Assembly: GCF_019649055.1 (NCBI RefSeq)
Contig: NW_026570235.1
Coordinates: 1,302,001-1,366,000 of the forward strand
DNA from: Paramacrobiotus metropolitanus
Taxonomy: Eukaryota > Tardigrada > Eutardigrada > Parachela > Macrobiotidae
Reading direction: 5' to 3'
Length of the DNA: 64,000 nt
Numbering within the stretch: the first letter of the stretch is position 1; each line of letters starts with the position of its first letter. Under the pieces are notes generated by a model. The model saw only the letters and a list, made by a program, of their open reading frames with translations. It was not told the origin of the DNA and made no database searches. This document shows positions 63,446-64,000 of this stretch, one piece after another. A program made the translations under genes and the position numbers.

Positions 63446-63979
63446 CTAATACGGTGGATGCTTTTCATGCATGTGACGTGCATGCGGCCCCGGCCGCAGA
63501 AAACCAACCCGGCATTCTTCACAGCGATAGGGATAATCCTCCAGCGCTAAATCTTTCCGGCTGTTCCGCGACGGCACTTCCCCGCGGCTCTGTTTCGCCA
63601 GCAATTTCTCTTTGATTTTCACGCGCATTTCCGTTCCGTGCATGTACTTGACATGTTGTCGCAAATATTTGGACGTATTAAAACGCTTCCCACAGGAATC
63701 GCACAAGTAGTTCAACGTTTGGGTATGCGTTTTCATGTGCCATTTCATCTGGAACCTGTTTTTGATGATCTTTTGGCAGACTTCACACACATGCAGCTGT
63801 GAGACATCGTGGTTCTTTTTAATATGGATCAAGATGGATTTGTAGCTGACCGATAGAAAATCACAGCTCGGACAGGGATATTTACTATCCTTTACATGTT
63901 GTTTCTCCACATGCTCCAGCAGTTCCTTTTTCTTTTTGAAGCGTTTGGCACACATATAACACTGCAGTACTCTCTTTGT
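63446..63979 (-). CDS. C2H2 zinc-finger protein, last exon (partial)
   Basis: The exon begins at 63979 after a good acceptor (GTTCGTTTCAG), in phase 0, and ends at the stop codon at 63446; the rest of the gene lies beyond the right edge. Its 177 residues hold five C2H2 fingers: CYMCAKRF to H, CPSCDFLSVSYKSILIHIKK, CEVCQKIIKNRFQMKWHMKT, CDSCGKRFNTSKYLRQHVKY, and CEECRVGFLRPGPHARHMHE. A basic spacer (about residues 122-145) separates fingers four and five. A DNA-binding transcription factor is likely; the fingers alone do not name a specific gene. Confidence 0.88.
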   Translation of the reverse strand, partial: TKRVLQCYMCAKRFKKKKELLEHVEKQHVKDSKYPCPSCDFLSVSYKSILIHIKKNHDVSQLHVCEVCQKIIKNRFQMKWHMKTHTQTLNYLCDSCGKRFNTSKYLRQHVKYMHGTEMRVKIKEKLLAKQSRGEVPSRNSRKDLALEDYPYRCEECRVGFLRPGPHARHMHEKHPPY

Positions 63980-64000
63980 CTGAAACGAACAATGACCGTT

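Noticed and set aside
1-64000. tRNA, rRNA and CRISPR arrays
   Set aside because: I looked for cloverleaf signatures, conserved rRNA blocks and regularly spaced repeats and saw none; CRISPR is not expected in an animal genome.

Overview
This is eukaryotic, animal nuclear DNA. Five genes are recognisable animal regulators or signalling proteins: MCRS1, a PIX-type RhoGEF, a DOCK6/7/8-type RhoGEF, NELF-C/D and a type II glutamine synthetase relative. All are split by GT-AG introns, many only 50-70 bp long, and the exon phases close perfectly when read by eye. Short introns and close gene spacing suggest a small-genome invertebrate. A tardigrade or another ecdysozoan is a guess that the window alone cannot prove.

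Layout. Positions 1-5265 hold nothing I can support. Positions about 5268-11213 are one arm of a large inverted duplication covering the last part of MCRS1 and about 5 kb downstream of it. MCRS1 runs leftwards (18891-10251, 13 exons, predicted 1604 residues). The PIX/ARHGEF7 gene starts head-to-head with it and runs rightwards (20399-24431) with two alternative 3' ends. Positions 24.4-30.4 kb are gene-poor, with a palindrome, GGATAT-rich sequence and a possible transposon-like element. The DOCK7-type gene fills 30365-39683 (16 exons, 2061 residues).

The block at 40-52 kb is mosaic. It holds a third copy of a 340-bp repeat, two small glycine-zipper membrane protein genes, remnants of a tectonin-repeat gene, a reverse transcriptase fragment, the second arm of the inverted duplication (with a decayed MCRS1 tail), and a glutamine synthetase-like gene with an intact reading frame but three of six catalytic metal ligands replaced. 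After this block the last four DOCK exons appear again (52562-53847). All 18 coding differences between the two DOCK tails are synonymous.

The right end has NELFCD (57295-54733, minus), two unrecognised plus-strand genes (57728-58680 and 59043-60024), a gene-poor stretch with a TIR-bounded MITE-like element, and the last exon of a C2H2 zinc-finger gene that continues past the right edge.

Function. MCRS1 (chromatin complexes) and NELF-C/D (RNA polymerase II pausing) are nuclear. PIX and DOCK7-type proteins both activate Rho-family GTPases. These are ordinary neighbours rather than an operon-like system. The unusual content is the segmental duplication structure, the apparent glutamine synthetase pseudoenzyme, and the preserved duplicate of the DOCK catalytic tail.
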